Source: an uncultured Desulfovibrio sp. (lineage in GTDB: Bacteria; Desulfobacterota; Desulfovibrionia; Desulfovibrionales; Desulfovibrionaceae). Taken from it: a stretch of DNA of 64,000 nt. Made by a program: the position numbers and the translations under genes. Below are positions 52,214-62,252 of this stretch, piece by piece (the first letter of the stretch is position 1; each line of letters starts with the position of its first letter). The notes beneath the pieces were generated by a model. The model was given only the letters and a program-made list of their open reading frames with translations. It was not told the DNA's origin and did not search any database. The stretch lies in the NCBI GenBank assembly GCA_910587035.1, contig CAJUMQ010000006.1, positions 33,498 through 97,497 on the forward strand, read 5' to 3'.

Positions 52214-53902
52214 ATGACTGATCAGGCAAGCAAAAATATGAAATGCGGCTTGGAAAAAGCTCCGCACCGTTCCCTCCTCTATGCTCTTGGTTTGACAAAA
52301 GAGGAAATTGATCGCCCATTTGTAGGCATTGTCAACGCGGCAAGCGAGGTGGTGCCCGGGCATCTGCATCTGGACGCCATAGCATCAGCAGTAAAATCAG
52401 GTGTACGCATGGCTGGAGGCACACCCCTTGAATTTCCGGCCATCGCTGTCTGCGATGGACTGGCCATGAACCACGAGGGTATGCGCTTTTCGCTGCCATC
52501 CCGCGAATTTATTGCCGATTCCATAGAAATAATGGCTCGCGCCCATGCCTTTGACGCCCTGGTTTTCATCCCCAACTGCGACAAGTGTGTGCCAGGAATG
52601 CTGATGGCCATGCTCCGCCTGAATCTCCCTTCCATTCTTATCTCCGGTGGCCCCATGCTGCCAGGCAATCTTGCCCCCGGTGTGCGCGGCGATCTGATAA
52701 CCGTCTTTGAGGCTGTGGGCAAGGCCGGCGCGGGCCAGATTACGGAGAAGGAGCTGCAAAAAATGGAGGAGCGGGCCTGTCCTGGCTGTGGCGCCTGCGC
52801 AGGCATGTTCACCGCCAACTCCATGAATTGTCTTGGCGAGGCCCTGGGCGTGGCCCTGCCCGGTAATGGCACAATTCCGGCTGTCAGCGCCGGGCGCATT
52901 CGTCTTGCCAAAACAGCCGGCATGAAGGTCATGGATCTATTGCGCGATAATATCCGGCCCCGCGACATAGTCACCCGCAATTCCATAGCCAACGCCGTTG
53001 CCGTGGACATGGCGCTTGGCTGCTCCACCAACACTGTGCTGCATCTGCCCGCGGTTTTTGCGGAGGCCAATCTGGACATAGGCCTGGAGCTGTTTGATGA
53101 AGTCAGCCGCAAGAGTCCGAATCTCTGCAAGCTTTCCCCTGCCGGCAAGCATTTTATGGTGGACCTCGATAATGCCGGCGGCATCCCCGCCGTCATGGCC
53201 GAGCTGGATAAACTTGGCCTTATTGATGGCGATTGCATGACAGTGACAGGTCATACTGTGGCGCAAAATCTTAAGGATCTCGATGCCCGCATTCTCGATG
53301 AGGATGTCATTCATCCCCATGAAAAGGCCTGGTCGAAAGAGGGCGGCATTGCCATACTGCGCGGCAGTCTGGCTCCTCTTGGCGCTGTGGTCAAACAGTC
53401 GGCGGTCGCGCCTGAGATGATGCGCCGCCAGGTGGTTGCCAGGGTTTTTGATTCCGAACAGGACGCCATGGACGCCATTCTTGGCGGCCGTATAAAGGCC
53501 AATGACGCTGTGGTAATTCGCTATGAAGGCCCCAAAGGAGGACCTGGAATGCGCGAGATGCTTTCCGCCACTGCCGCCATAACAGGTATGGGTCTTGGCC
53601 GCGATGTGGCGCTCCTCACAGATGGTCGCTTCTCCGGTGGCACCAATGGCGCGGCCATAGGCCACATTTCTCCTGAGGCTGCCGATGGCGGCATCATCGC
53701 GCTGGTGCAGGACGGCGATATCATTAGCATTGACATTCCCGGCCGCAAGCTGGATCTGATGGTGGATGAGGCGGAGCTGGCCAGAAGGAGGGAGAAATTG
53801 GACATAATCAGCAAGGAATGTCCGTATCCTGTTCTTCGCCGCTATGCCCGCCAGGTTGGCTCCGCAGGCACAGGCGCACGATACAAGGATCAAAACAGCT
53901 GA
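52214..53902 (+). CDS. ilvD: Dihydroxy-acid dehydratase
   Basis: A 562-residue Fe-S dehydratase of branched-chain amino acid synthesis. Cluster and active-site segments FIPNCDKCVPGMLM, CPGCGACAGMFTANSMNC, MALGCSTNTVLHLPA, and DGRFSGGTNGAAIGHISPEA are intact. AAAGGATGA precedes the ATG. It lies divergent from the citrate synthase-like operon and 4 nt before the RNB ribonuclease gene. Confidence 0.97.
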   Translation: MTDQASKNMKCGLEKAPHRSLLYALGLTKEEIDRPFVGIVNAASEVVPGHLHLDAIASAVKSGVRMAGGTPLEFPAIAVCDGLAMNHEGMRFSLPSREFIADSIEIMARAHAFDALVFIPNCDKCVPGMLMAMLRLNLPSILISGGPMLPGNLAPGVRGDLITVFEAVGKAGAGQITEKELQKMEERACPGCGACAGMFTANSMNCLGEALGVALPGNGTIPAVSAGRIRLAKTAGMKVMDLLRDNIRPRDIVTRNSIANAVAVDMALGCSTNTVLHLPAVFAEANLDIGLELFDEVSRKSPNLCKLSPAGKHFMVDLDNAGGIPAVMAELDKLGLIDGDCMTVTGHTVAQNLKDLDARILDEDVIHPHEKAWSKEGGIAILRGSLAPLGAVVKQSAVAPEMMRRQVVARVFDSEQDAMDAILGGRIKANDAVVIRYEGPKGGPGMREMLSATAAITGMGLGRDVALLTDGRFSGGTNGAAIGHISPEAADGGIIALVQDGDIISIDIPGRKLDLMVDEAELARRREKLDIISKECPYPVLRRYARQVGSAGTGARYKDQNS

Positions 53903-53906
53903 TTCC

Positions 53907-56009
53907 ATGGCCGAGAGGATAAAATATCCCGCGCCAGGCTGCGTGGTTGAATTTATCGAAAACAATTCAGTCCAGATTGCCGTGGTTCTGGAAGAGGCAG
54001 GCGGCAAATTGCGCCTGCTTCTTCCCTCACGGCGCGAAACGCGTCTTGCAGCCAACAGGCTCCTCCCCTGGCCCGGCCCGCAGCACAAGGCCGATCTTGG
54101 CAGGGAGGAATATGTGCGCATAATGGAGGAACACAGGCGCGCAAGACAGTGTAAGGCGGATCAAATTGATATAATGGCGGTTTGGGAGCTTGCCCAGGGC
54201 GAGGTTTCCCTGGCGCCGGCAACCTGGTTTGCCGAATTATGTGAAAATGATCCGGACTATGATTCCATTGCAGCATATGGTGGCGCCCTGCTCGCCTGCA
54301 AGACGCATTTTCGCTTTCAGGCGCCGGATTTTCTTGTATATGATGCTGAAACTGTGGGCAAAAGACTTGATGATCAGCGTGCCAGGGAGGAGCGGGAGGC
54401 ACTGGTGGCAGGGGGCGCAGCCTTTCTGCGCACCCTTTGGGAGCATGCTGCAAAAAACTCGATCCTCCCCCCCGATTCACCGGCTTTAGCCGGGCAACCT
54501 GATGAAAAGATACTTCATCGCATCCAGACCATTTTATTCGCCAGGCTGCTCAATCCCGACACCAGGGATGATGAGGCGCTTTGGCTGCTCCTGAGCAAGG
54601 GGCTGCCGGATGTGCCGCATCTGCCGCTACAGCTGCTTACCGCCTGGGGCAAGTTGCCTCCACACTATAATTTCTGGCTGGATCGCGCTGGCTACGAGTC
54701 TGGCGATGACTGGTGGCATGGTTTTGAACTGCCTGTGGGTATGCTTTACCGGCAGGGCCAGGGTGAAACAGTAACCAAAAGCCCCTTCATAAGCATTGAC
54801 AGCGCCAAGACGCGCGACATCGATGACGCTTTCTTTCTGGAAAAAAACTCCTCCGGCTGGCTGCTGACTGTGGCCCTGGCATGCCCGGCAGCCACATGGC
54901 CCTTTGGCAGCTCTTTTGACAAAAGGGTTCTGCACCGAGCCACCAGCATCTATTTGCCGGAAGGCGATCTGCACATGCTGCCGGAGAATCTGGGCGCAAA
55001 CGCACTCTCCCTTTTCGCCGGCAGGCAGAGGCCAGTCTTCTGCCTGCGTCTGGACATAGATAAACAGGGCAACATCACCAATTGCCAGCCAGGCATGGAC
55101 ACCATGGCTCTGGCTGAAAACCTCACCTATGAGGATTGCCAGGCCGTGCTGGACGCCATGACCGACAGTATCCGACTGCCCGACAATCCGGCTGCAAAAC
55201 ATGGCGAAATGCTTGCGGACGCTTTGGATCTTGCAAAAACCATGCGGGATAGGCGCATTGAACGCGGAGCCATTGTCATGGAAAGGCCGGATGTTGATAT
55301 TCGTCTGGACAAGGTGGATGGCAAGCTGCGGGTTGCCATTGGTGAGATGCCCAAAGCAGGTGATGCTCAGCTCATTGTGTCCGAAATGATGATTGCCGCA
55401 AGCTCCGCAATAGCCGACTGGGCATTTGAACACGGCATCCCCCTGGTGCACCGCACCCAGAATGTCGCCGTGCCCAAAGAATATGCGGGCATCTGGTCCG
55501 ACCCTGTGGATCTGGCCAGGATCATGCGCTATCTTGCGCCATCCATACTGGAATCCACGCCAAGACTCCATGCCGCTTTGGCGGCCCAGCGCTATGCCCC
55601 GGTGACATCGCCCTTGCGCCGTTATGCCGATTTGCTTAATGAGGGGCAGATAATCCATTTTCTCAGAACCGGTTCGCCCCGCTGGCGGCTAAATGAGATG
55701 GATGCCATCCTGGACAGATTGATCCCGGCCCTGGAAAGCGCGACCCAGGTGCAGAAATTTCGTCCACGCTATTGGAAACTGCTCTATTTTCGCCAGCAGG
55801 GCGATCAGGCATGGTGGGATGGTGTGATTACAGAAGAAAATGACGCTTTTGTCACTGTCAGCCTGCCGGCCCAGGGCATGTTTGTGCGCGGCAAAAGACA
55901 TCTGTTTGACGAGCGTGCCGCAGCAGGCCTTGCCGTATCCGTGCGTATTGGCAAGGTCAACCCCCTTTATAATGAAATTCAGATCCTGGAGGCAATGACG
56001 AATGAATAA
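53907..56009 (+). CDS. RNB-domain 3'-5' exoribonuclease (RNase II/R family)
   Basis: A 700-residue protein. The RNB catalytic domain has SIDSAKTRDIDDAFFL (about 314) with the metal-binding Asp cluster, RRIERGAIVMERPDV, VSEMMIAASSAIADWA, and the conserved YAPVTSPLRRYADLLN near 575. The N-terminal 300 residues are poorly conserved, and no clear cold-shock or C-terminal S1 domain was identified, so it is neither canonical RNase R nor RNase II. ATG 53907 is chosen, just past the ilvD stop; an upstream in-frame extension lies inside ilvD. Confidence 0.9.
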   Translation: MAERIKYPAPGCVVEFIENNSVQIAVVLEEAGGKLRLLLPSRRETRLAANRLLPWPGPQHKADLGREEYVRIMEEHRRARQCKADQIDIMAVWELAQGEVSLAPATWFAELCENDPDYDSIAAYGGALLACKTHFRFQAPDFLVYDAETVGKRLDDQRAREEREALVAGGAAFLRTLWEHAAKNSILPPDSPALAGQPDEKILHRIQTILFARLLNPDTRDDEALWLLLSKGLPDVPHLPLQLLTAWGKLPPHYNFWLDRAGYESGDDWWHGFELPVGMLYRQGQGETVTKSPFISIDSAKTRDIDDAFFLEKNSSGWLLTVALACPAATWPFGSSFDKRVLHRATSIYLPEGDLHMLPENLGANALSLFAGRQRPVFCLRLDIDKQGNITNCQPGMDTMALAENLTYEDCQAVLDAMTDSIRLPDNPAAKHGEMLADALDLAKTMRDRRIERGAIVMERPDVDIRLDKVDGKLRVAIGEMPKAGDAQLIVSEMMIAASSAIADWAFEHGIPLVHRTQNVAVPKEYAGIWSDPVDLARIMRYLAPSILESTPRLHAALAAQRYAPVTSPLRRYADLLNEGQIIHFLRTGSPRWRLNEMDAILDRLIPALESATQVQKFRPRYWKLLYFRQQGDQAWWDGVITEENDAFVTVSLPAQGMFVRGKRHLFDERAAAGLAVSVRIGKVNPLYNEIQILEAMTNE

Positions 56010-56077
56010 ATGCCATTGCCCGGGTCATTAACCCGCATTGCAATATCCTTCCACAGGATTCTCAAGAGGAGAATAAA

Positions 56078-56692
56078 ATGCTTGTTGGCCAGATACTCTG
56101 GATTGTGGGAGCGTATATACTTGGCTCAGTGCCATTTGGTCTGGTAATTGCCAAAACCTTCTGCCATATCGATCCCCGCCTTGATGGCAGCAAAAGCATT
56201 GGCGCAACCAATATTTCACGTCTGTGCGGTTTTCAGTATGGAGTTCTCACTCTGGCTTGCGATGTGTTGAAAGGCGCAATTCCTGTGTGGGGGGCCATGC
56301 TGCTGGAGCCCAGGCCGGTATTTGTCAGCCTCACCGGTCTGGCCTGCGTCATGGGACATGTATTTTCCTGCTTCATGCATCTCAGGGGTGGCAAGGCCGT
56401 GGCAACAAGCATTGGCGTTTTCATGCCCATTGCCTTCTGGCCACTGCTGGGCTCCTGCGCGCTCTGCATGCTTGTCATCTGGCGCAGCGGCTTTGTCAGT
56501 CTGGGCTCTTTGACTCTTCTGGCCTCGCTGCCCGTTTTTCTTATATTCATGGGAATGTACCAGTGGCTGCCCCTGAGCCTCTGCCTCTGCCTGGTGGTAT
56601 TTGTGAAACATCGTGAAAACATCAGCAGGCTTCGCGCCGGCACTGAAAAACCCTGGCTAAAAAGCAGACAGAAAAAGGATAATATTCAATGA
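56078..56692 (+). CDS. plsY: Acyl-phosphate:glycerol-3-phosphate acyltransferase
   Basis: A 204-residue polytopic enzyme making lysophosphatidic acid from acyl-phosphate. GSVPFGLVIAK (about 16), GSKSIGATNISRLCG (about 38), the phosphate-binding CDVLKGAIPV and the HLRGGKAVATS loop (about 104) are all conserved. AGGAG precedes the ATG. It overlaps thrC by 4 nt. Confidence 0.96.
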   Translation: MLVGQILWIVGAYILGSVPFGLVIAKTFCHIDPRLDGSKSIGATNISRLCGFQYGVLTLACDVLKGAIPVWGAMLLEPRPVFVSLTGLACVMGHVFSCFMHLRGGKAVATSIGVFMPIAFWPLLGSCALCMLVIWRSGFVSLGSLTLLASLPVFLIFMGMYQWLPLSLCLCLVVFVKHRENISRLRAGTEKPWLKSRQKKDNIQ

Positions 56693-58146
56693 ATAACGCC
56701 ACCTTTCCAGAATGGCGCGGCAGGCTCGAGTATGTCTGCATTGGTTGTGGTTCGCATTTTCCAGCCAGTAACCTTCTCTATACCTGTCCAAAATGTGGCA
56801 GCGTGCTGCTTTTGGAGGATATGGCCGCACCGGAACTGAAAAAAACAAGCGGCGTCAAATGGCGCGAAATTTTCGATGGACGCATGGGCACGCGCATTCC
56901 GGCCCTGAGCGGGATTTTCCGTTTCTACGAGCTCATTGCGCCACTGCCGGATGAAGAGGATATTGTCTGGCTTGGCGAAGGCAATACACCGGAGATAGAA
57001 GCAGCCAAAAGATTTCAGCAGGAAGTTGGCATTTCCTTCTCATTCAAGAATGACGGACAAAATCCCAGCGCTTCCTTCAAGGATCGTGGCATGGCCTGCG
57101 CATTCAGCTATCTGAAATGGCTTTGCCGCCATCATGGCTGGAAGGAGGTTCTGACAATATGCGCATCCACTGGAGACACCTCCGCAGCCGCAGCCCTGTA
57201 TGCGGCTTATGTGGGTCCACCGCTAAAATCAGTGGTTCTGTTGCCCATGGGCAAGGTTACCCCACAGCAGCTGTCACAGCCACTGGCAAGCGGCGCTGTT
57301 GTGCTGGAGCTGCCAGGGGTCTTTGATGATTGCATGAGGGTTGTGGAAATTCTCGCCAAAAAATATCGGGTTGCCCTGCTGAATTCAAAAAACAGCTGGC
57401 GCATACTCGGCCAGCAATCCTATGCCTTTGAAATCGCGCAATGGCATGACTGGAATATGGCAGGTCTTTGTCTTTTTGTGCCTGTGGGCAATGCCGGCAA
57501 TATCACCGCGATCATGGCCGGATGTCTGAAGATGTACGAGCTTGGCATAATAGATGCGTTGCCACGCATTTTTGGTGTCCAGTCCGAACATGCAAATCCT
57601 GTTTTCCGTTACTATGGCCAGCCGGAGGACAAGCGGATCTGGCAGCCTGTCAAGGTGCGCCCCAGTGTCGCCCAGGCGGCCATGATTGGCAATCCGGTCT
57701 CATTCCCGAGAGTTAAATATCTTGCGGAAAAATATGTCCAGGTAGCAGGAGAAAAATCCTTCCAGATTGTACAGGTCAGCGAGCAGCAAATAATCGAGGC
57801 CATGCTGGCCGCCAATCGCCACGGACATATTGCCTGCACCCAGGGTGGCGAATGTCTGGCGGGGTTGAAGAATGCGCTTGCACAGGGGTTGATAGGGGCC
57901 GGAGAAAAGGCGATTCTCGATTCCACAGCCCACAGCCTCAAATTCTCCGGATTTCAGGAAAAATATTTTAATGACAGCTTTGAGCCGGAGTATGAAATCA
58001 AACCTGATCCTGCTCTGGCCAACAGGCCGGAGGAATTGCTTGCCAATGTAGAGGCTGCATCCTTGCCGGTTGATGAACTGGCAGCGCGCGGCGCGGATGC
58101 GGTGGCTAACCGTCTGAATCTGATTGAAATTGAATCAGAAAAATAA
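56689..58146 (+). CDS. thrC: Threonine synthase
   Basis: A 485-residue PLP enzyme making threonine from O-phosphohomoserine. The N-terminal zinc ribbon CIGCGSHF...CPKCGSV is at about 16-42. The PLP lysine lies in NPSASFKDRGMACAF (about 124-138). The ASTGDTSAAAA and PVGNAGNITAIMAG phosphate-binding loops are intact. The length and C-terminal region fit the long bacterial type. Followed 26 nt later by the NeuB-type gene. Confidence 0.92.
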   Translation: MNNATFPEWRGRLEYVCIGCGSHFPASNLLYTCPKCGSVLLLEDMAAPELKKTSGVKWREIFDGRMGTRIPALSGIFRFYELIAPLPDEEDIVWLGEGNTPEIEAAKRFQQEVGISFSFKNDGQNPSASFKDRGMACAFSYLKWLCRHHGWKEVLTICASTGDTSAAAALYAAYVGPPLKSVVLLPMGKVTPQQLSQPLASGAVVLELPGVFDDCMRVVEILAKKYRVALLNSKNSWRILGQQSYAFEIAQWHDWNMAGLCLFVPVGNAGNITAIMAGCLKMYELGIIDALPRIFGVQSEHANPVFRYYGQPEDKRIWQPVKVRPSVAQAAMIGNPVSFPRVKYLAEKYVQVAGEKSFQIVQVSEQQIIEAMLAANRHGHIACTQGGECLAGLKNALAQGLIGAGEKAILDSTAHSLKFSGFQEKYFNDSFEPEYEIKPDPALANRPEELLANVEAASLPVDELAARGADAVANRLNLIEIESEK

Positions 58147-58172
58147 TCCCTGGGCCAGCATGGAGTCATAAA

Positions 58173-59237
58173 ATGAAAATTACAGATATTTTTGATATTC
58201 CTGTGCCGGAAAACCATATTCCCGTGCCCTATGTAATTGCCGAGGCCGGAGTCAATCACGAAGGCAGCATGGAGATTGCCAGGCGCCTCATAGATGAAGC
58301 TGCTGAGGGCGGCGCGGATGCCATAAAATTTCAGACCTACAAGGCAGCCACCCTGGCCTCAAAGGATTCGCCAGCCTACTGGGATACGGCAAAAGAACCC
58401 ACAAAAAGCCAGTACGAATTATTTAAAAAGCATGATTCTTTCTGGAAAAATGAATTTGAGCAGCTTAAAAAGTATTGCGACACCATTGGCATAGCCTTTC
58501 TTTCCACTCCCTTTGATGTGGAATCCGCGACATTTCTCAATGATCTGATGGATGTTTTCAAAATCTCATCATCAGACATAACCAATAAGCCCTTTATTCA
58601 ATATATCTGCTCCTTCAACAAACCTATGCTTCTTTCAACCGGTGCATCCTGGCTGCATGAGATTGCCGAGGCCGTGGAGTGGATAGAGGCCAGCGGCAAC
58701 AGTCTGGCTCTTCTCCATTGTGTGCTGAACTATCCCACCAGGGATGAAAACGCGGCTCTTGGCATGATTCCCGCACTCAAGCGGACATTCCCGGACCATG
58801 TAATCGGCTATTCTGACCATACACTGCCCAAAGACATGGCCATACTCGAGACAGCAACTCTTCTTGGAGCCAGGATTATCGAAAAGCATTTCACCCATGA
58901 CAAGACCCTGCCTGGCAATGATCATTATCATGCCATGGATATGCGAGATCTCCGCCATTTTTATGAAAGATTGCGGCATACCCTTGCGAGCATAGGCGAA
59001 TTGCGCATAACAGCCCTGCCTGAAGAGGAGCCGGCAAGACGCAATGCCAGACGCTCCCTTGTGGCCGCCCGGAACATCACCAAAGGAGAGCGGCTAACCG
59101 GCGCCGATCTGACATGGAAAAGACCAGCGCATGGAATTTCTCCCAGACATTTTGATGAAATTCTTGGCATGGCGGCAAGACATGACATAGCCGAGGATAC
59201 AGTTTTGCAATGGACAGATCTGGAAAAAATGGACTGA
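58173..59237 (+). CDS. NeuB-family nonulosonic acid synthase
   Basis: A 354-residue PEP-condensing enzyme. The TIM barrel has VIAEAGVNHEGSMEIA, AIKFQTYKAATLAS, FLSTPFD and the metal ligands in EKHFTHDKTLPGNDHYHA. The C-terminal SAF/antifreeze-like domain (about 290-345) has RRSLVAARNITKGERL. It could make N-acetylneuraminate, legionaminate or pseudaminate; the sequence does not decide. It overlaps or abuts an LIC12162-family transferase, suggesting a surface glycan pathway. Confidence 0.93.
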   Translation: MKITDIFDIPVPENHIPVPYVIAEAGVNHEGSMEIARRLIDEAAEGGADAIKFQTYKAATLASKDSPAYWDTAKEPTKSQYELFKKHDSFWKNEFEQLKKYCDTIGIAFLSTPFDVESATFLNDLMDVFKISSSDITNKPFIQYICSFNKPMLLSTGASWLHEIAEAVEWIEASGNSLALLHCVLNYPTRDENAALGMIPALKRTFPDHVIGYSDHTLPKDMAILETATLLGARIIEKHFTHDKTLPGNDHYHAMDMRDLRHFYERLRHTLASIGELRITALPEEEPARRNARRSLVAARNITKGERLTGADLTWKRPAHGISPRHFDEILGMAARHDIAEDTVLQWTDLEKMD

Positions 59238-59239
59238 AC

Positions 59240-60931
59240 ATGTATCTGGCTCTTGGGGCGATGCCAGCCCATGCCAGGCCAGACACACATCTTGCGGCCG
59301 GCCCCTGGTGCTTTGCCGGCCGCGAGGAGCAATTTCCAGGCTGGGAACATGATTTCCGCCTTGCGCCTGAACCACTGGCGGATGCGGATGCCGCCACAAT
59401 GGCGGCCCGCGCGGCACAGACCCTGTGCGTGCGGATCATACCACAAGTGGCAGAATCGCTTGACAGCCACTGGACTGTATTGCCGCTGATCTACTGGCAA
59501 TTTCTACTCGCTCCCTGGGCCATTGAAGTGGCAAGCCATATTGTGGAACATGCCATGCGCTGCCAGGCAATGCGCGATGTGTGGGGCAATGAGTCTCTGA
59601 CCGTATCCCTTATGCCGGCCGGCATCTCTTTTGATTTCAAAGATGAACACGATTTTTCCCTGCGCGGCTCCCTGGGGCTGGGTTACAATCATTGGCTGTT
59701 TTCCAGGCTGCTGGAAGCCTCATGGCCCCATAAATGGCAAAAGGAATATATTGCATTTGACGGAAACAAGGCTCAGTCAACGGAACCATCAGCAAAAATA
59801 TTTCCTTGCATCAAGGGACTGGTCCAAAAGATGCTCCTGAGCCTGCCCTGCCCCAGATTAAAAGGCATGACTATTTTCCGGGCCTTGAAGTATTCCAGGG
59901 CTCTTCTACATTCCTGCCGGCCAGCAGATCACAGTCTCAGGCTCGAAGAGGCGTTTGATTATCCAGATGCCATTGCGCAGGTGAATTTGCCCGATACCCT
60001 GCCAGTTTTCATGGCTGCATTGCCCCAAAGCATAAAGAACCTGTGCCATAAACCGGTAAAGGCGGCCAGGAAACCTTTTTTGCGCATTGCCAGCATCATG
60101 GCCTATGAAGACGCGCCATACAGACAGATTCTCGCCAAATGGCGTGCTGCTGGCAACCGCCTGGCCTTTGTTCAGCATGGCGGCAATTACGGGCAGGTAA
60201 AAAACGCCTGCGCCACAGCATTTGTGGAATACAGCCAGGACGCCTTTTTTACATGGGGCTGGAAAACCCATGGCCATGCCAGGGGCAATTTTATCCCTTT
60301 GCCATATCCACAGCTAGCTGCCATTGAAAACCGTTGGCAGGGCGGTGGCCCTGCGCTGTTTATAGGCACAGAAATGGCGGCCTATGGGTATCGCCTCGAT
60401 TCCCGCCCCACTCCTTTGCAATTCGTGGCCTACAGGCAGGCCAAGGCAGATTTTTTGGCAAATCTGGGCGGCGACCTTTGTGCCCAGACCCTGTATCGTC
60501 CTTATTTTTCACTGCCCGGCACATTGGCGGACGCTCCGTGGCTGCTAAAACGCTTCCCCGGGCTCAAGCTGTGTCAGGGCAACCTTTTGCCGCATATGCT
60601 TGCCAGCCGTCTGCTGGTGCTTGACCATCATGGCACCACCATGCTCGAGGCTTTTGCGGCCAATGCGCCTCTTGTGCTATACTGGAACAGGTCGCACTGG
60701 CCCCTCACCAAAGAGGCTGATGAATTGCTTGACCTGCTTTGGGAATGCGGCATATGGCATGACTCTCCCGCCAAAGCTGCGCAAAAAACACGGGAAATAT
60801 GGGATGACCCCGCCAGCTGGTGGCATTCCTCACAAATCCAGTCCGCGCGGGCTGTATTTTGCCGGCGCCAGGCCCTTTTGCCGAATGGCGACATGGACGC
60901 GACGTGGCGAAAAACCCTGGAAGAAATGTAA
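59240..60931 (+). CDS. LIC12162-family putative transferase
   Basis: A 563-residue protein matching the LIC12162 family, usually found beside nonulosonic acid synthesis genes. Features are AAGPWCFAGREE near 25, a middle IASIMAYEDAPYRQILAKWRAAGNRLAFVQHGGNYG segment (about 280-315), HARGNFIPLPYPQL, and the C-terminal nucleotide-sugar-type LDHHGTTMLEAFAANAPLVLYWN. It probably transfers a sugar onto a surface polysaccharide or protein. Start 59240 follows the NeuB stop by 2 nt; ATG 59210 is an alternative overlapping by 28 nt. Confidence 0.8.
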   Translation: MYLALGAMPAHARPDTHLAAGPWCFAGREEQFPGWEHDFRLAPEPLADADAATMAARAAQTLCVRIIPQVAESLDSHWTVLPLIYWQFLLAPWAIEVASHIVEHAMRCQAMRDVWGNESLTVSLMPAGISFDFKDEHDFSLRGSLGLGYNHWLFSRLLEASWPHKWQKEYIAFDGNKAQSTEPSAKIFPCIKGLVQKMLLSLPCPRLKGMTIFRALKYSRALLHSCRPADHSLRLEEAFDYPDAIAQVNLPDTLPVFMAALPQSIKNLCHKPVKAARKPFLRIASIMAYEDAPYRQILAKWRAAGNRLAFVQHGGNYGQVKNACATAFVEYSQDAFFTWGWKTHGHARGNFIPLPYPQLAAIENRWQGGGPALFIGTEMAAYGYRLDSRPTPLQFVAYRQAKADFLANLGGDLCAQTLYRPYFSLPGTLADAPWLLKRFPGLKLCQGNLLPHMLASRLLVLDHHGTTMLEAFAANAPLVLYWNRSHWPLTKEADELLDLLWECGIWHDSPAKAAQKTREIWDDPASWWHSSQIQSARAVFCRRQALLPNGDMDATWRKTLEEM

Positions 60932-60933
60932 AA

Positions 60934-62001
60934 ATGTTAAAACAAATATTCGCTCTTCTGTTTTTTATGGCCCTTGCGCTGCCCTGTCCGGCTGCCACAG
61001 AAATGCCAGCGCCACAGGATGTGGAAAAGCAGCTGCAGGCCGCCAGCCAGGCGCTTGAAAGCAATGACTTCCCAAAGGCCGCGGGCATTCTCAAGCCTCT
61101 TTCCGATGCCGGTGTGCCAGAGGCGATGTATGCATATGGAGAACTTTCAAAGAATGGCAGGGGCATGAAAAAAAATGTGGCCAATGCTGTGCGTCTTTTT
61201 GGCCAGGCTGCCGAAAAAGGCGAAATCCGCGCCCAGAATGCCTATGGCATGGCTCTGGCATCCGGCCAGGGCATAAAACGCAATTATCGGGATGCGGCGC
61301 GCTGGTTCCGCAAGGCTGCGGAAGAGGGCCTCGCCGATGCACAGTATAATCTTGGCTATCTTTATGCTCATGGTCGGGGCGTTGCCAGAGATGAAAAAGC
61401 CGCCCTTGACTGGTATGGCCGCGCTGCCAACCAGGGGCTTGCGGATGCCCAGTATTCCCTCGGTTGGACCTACCTGAACTCAAAAGGTGAAAACCAGAGC
61501 GACACAAGAGCCGCGCACTGGTTTGAAAAGGCCGCCGGACAGGATCATCTGAAAGCCATAAACAATCTTGCCTACATGTATGCAGAAGGACGGGGATTTC
61601 CACGCGATTATGCCCGCGCCGTGCAGCTATACACAAGGGCTGCGGATGCCGGTTATCCTGAGGCAATCTACAATCTCGGTTTCATGTATGAACAGGGTAA
61701 TGGCGTTGCCCAGGATTACAACAAGGCAGTGGAATTGTATCGCAAGGCGGCTGAACAGAATGAGGCCAGCGCGCAGTACAGCCTTGGCCTGATGTATGAA
61801 CAGGGCACGGGCGTTCCACCCAATCTTGCAGAGGCAAATCGCTGGTACCGCCTCGCAGCGAAAAATGGCGACCCTGATGCCAGAGCTGCCCTGAGAGCCC
61901 AGGGCATACATGAAAACCAGGCCAGACCGGCCCCCAAAAGTCAGCCAAAGGCCCAGAAGGCAACGCCACCCAAAAAAGGTAAAAATCAGGAAAGGAAATA
62001 A
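60934..62001 (+). CDS. Exported Sel1-repeat protein
   Basis: A 355-residue protein with a signal peptide (about 1-22, ending PAAT) followed by about seven Sel1-like repeats (about 65-325), each with the AxxWxxKAAxxGxAxAQYxLGxxYxxGxGV pattern: for example YRDAARWFRKAAEEGLADAQ and YNKAVELYRKAAEQNEASAQ. The tail is Lys/Pro/Gln-rich. Sel1 repeats mediate protein contacts. Start 60934 is 2 nt after the transferase stop, so it is likely part of the same operon. No lipobox is present. Confidence 0.9.
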   Translation: MLKQIFALLFFMALALPCPAATEMPAPQDVEKQLQAASQALESNDFPKAAGILKPLSDAGVPEAMYAYGELSKNGRGMKKNVANAVRLFGQAAEKGEIRAQNAYGMALASGQGIKRNYRDAARWFRKAAEEGLADAQYNLGYLYAHGRGVARDEKAALDWYGRAANQGLADAQYSLGWTYLNSKGENQSDTRAAHWFEKAAGQDHLKAINNLAYMYAEGRGFPRDYARAVQLYTRAADAGYPEAIYNLGFMYEQGNGVAQDYNKAVELYRKAAEQNEASAQYSLGLMYEQGTGVPPNLAEANRWYRLAAKNGDPDARAALRAQGIHENQARPAPKSQPKAQKATPPKKGKNQERK

Positions 62002-62212
62002 CCATATCACTTATTTTATTATATATTTCTGCTGACAGATATTAAGAAGCTGTTTTCACAGCCTCTTCGCCAGGCATTTCTGTATGGCGCACCGCGATTA
62101 GCGGTGAAAATGAGCCATCGACCCGATGGGCGGCCATGGGCCGTGCCCGTTTATGAGTGAAACGAAGCATACGGATATCGACAGCAACGCAAAACCACGT
62201 TTTTTGGCGAAT

Positions 62213-62252
62213 GATCTTTTCATAAGCGTGCTTTGGCGCTTATGAAAAGATC
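62213..62252. repeat. Perfect 16-bp hairpin
   Basis: GATCTTTTCATAAGCG (62213-62228), 8-nt loop, CGCTTATGAAAAGATC (62237-62252). It sits in the long gap after the Sel1 gene, with no T-run immediately after. Confidence 0.7.

Noticed and set aside
52937..54121. Long minus-strand frame of 394 codons
   Set aside because: It is the antisense of ilvD and the ribonuclease gene, both of which have clear family motifs; no motif in the antisense product.
54627..55658. Minus-strand frame of 343 codons
   Set aside because: Antisense shadow of the RNB catalytic region.
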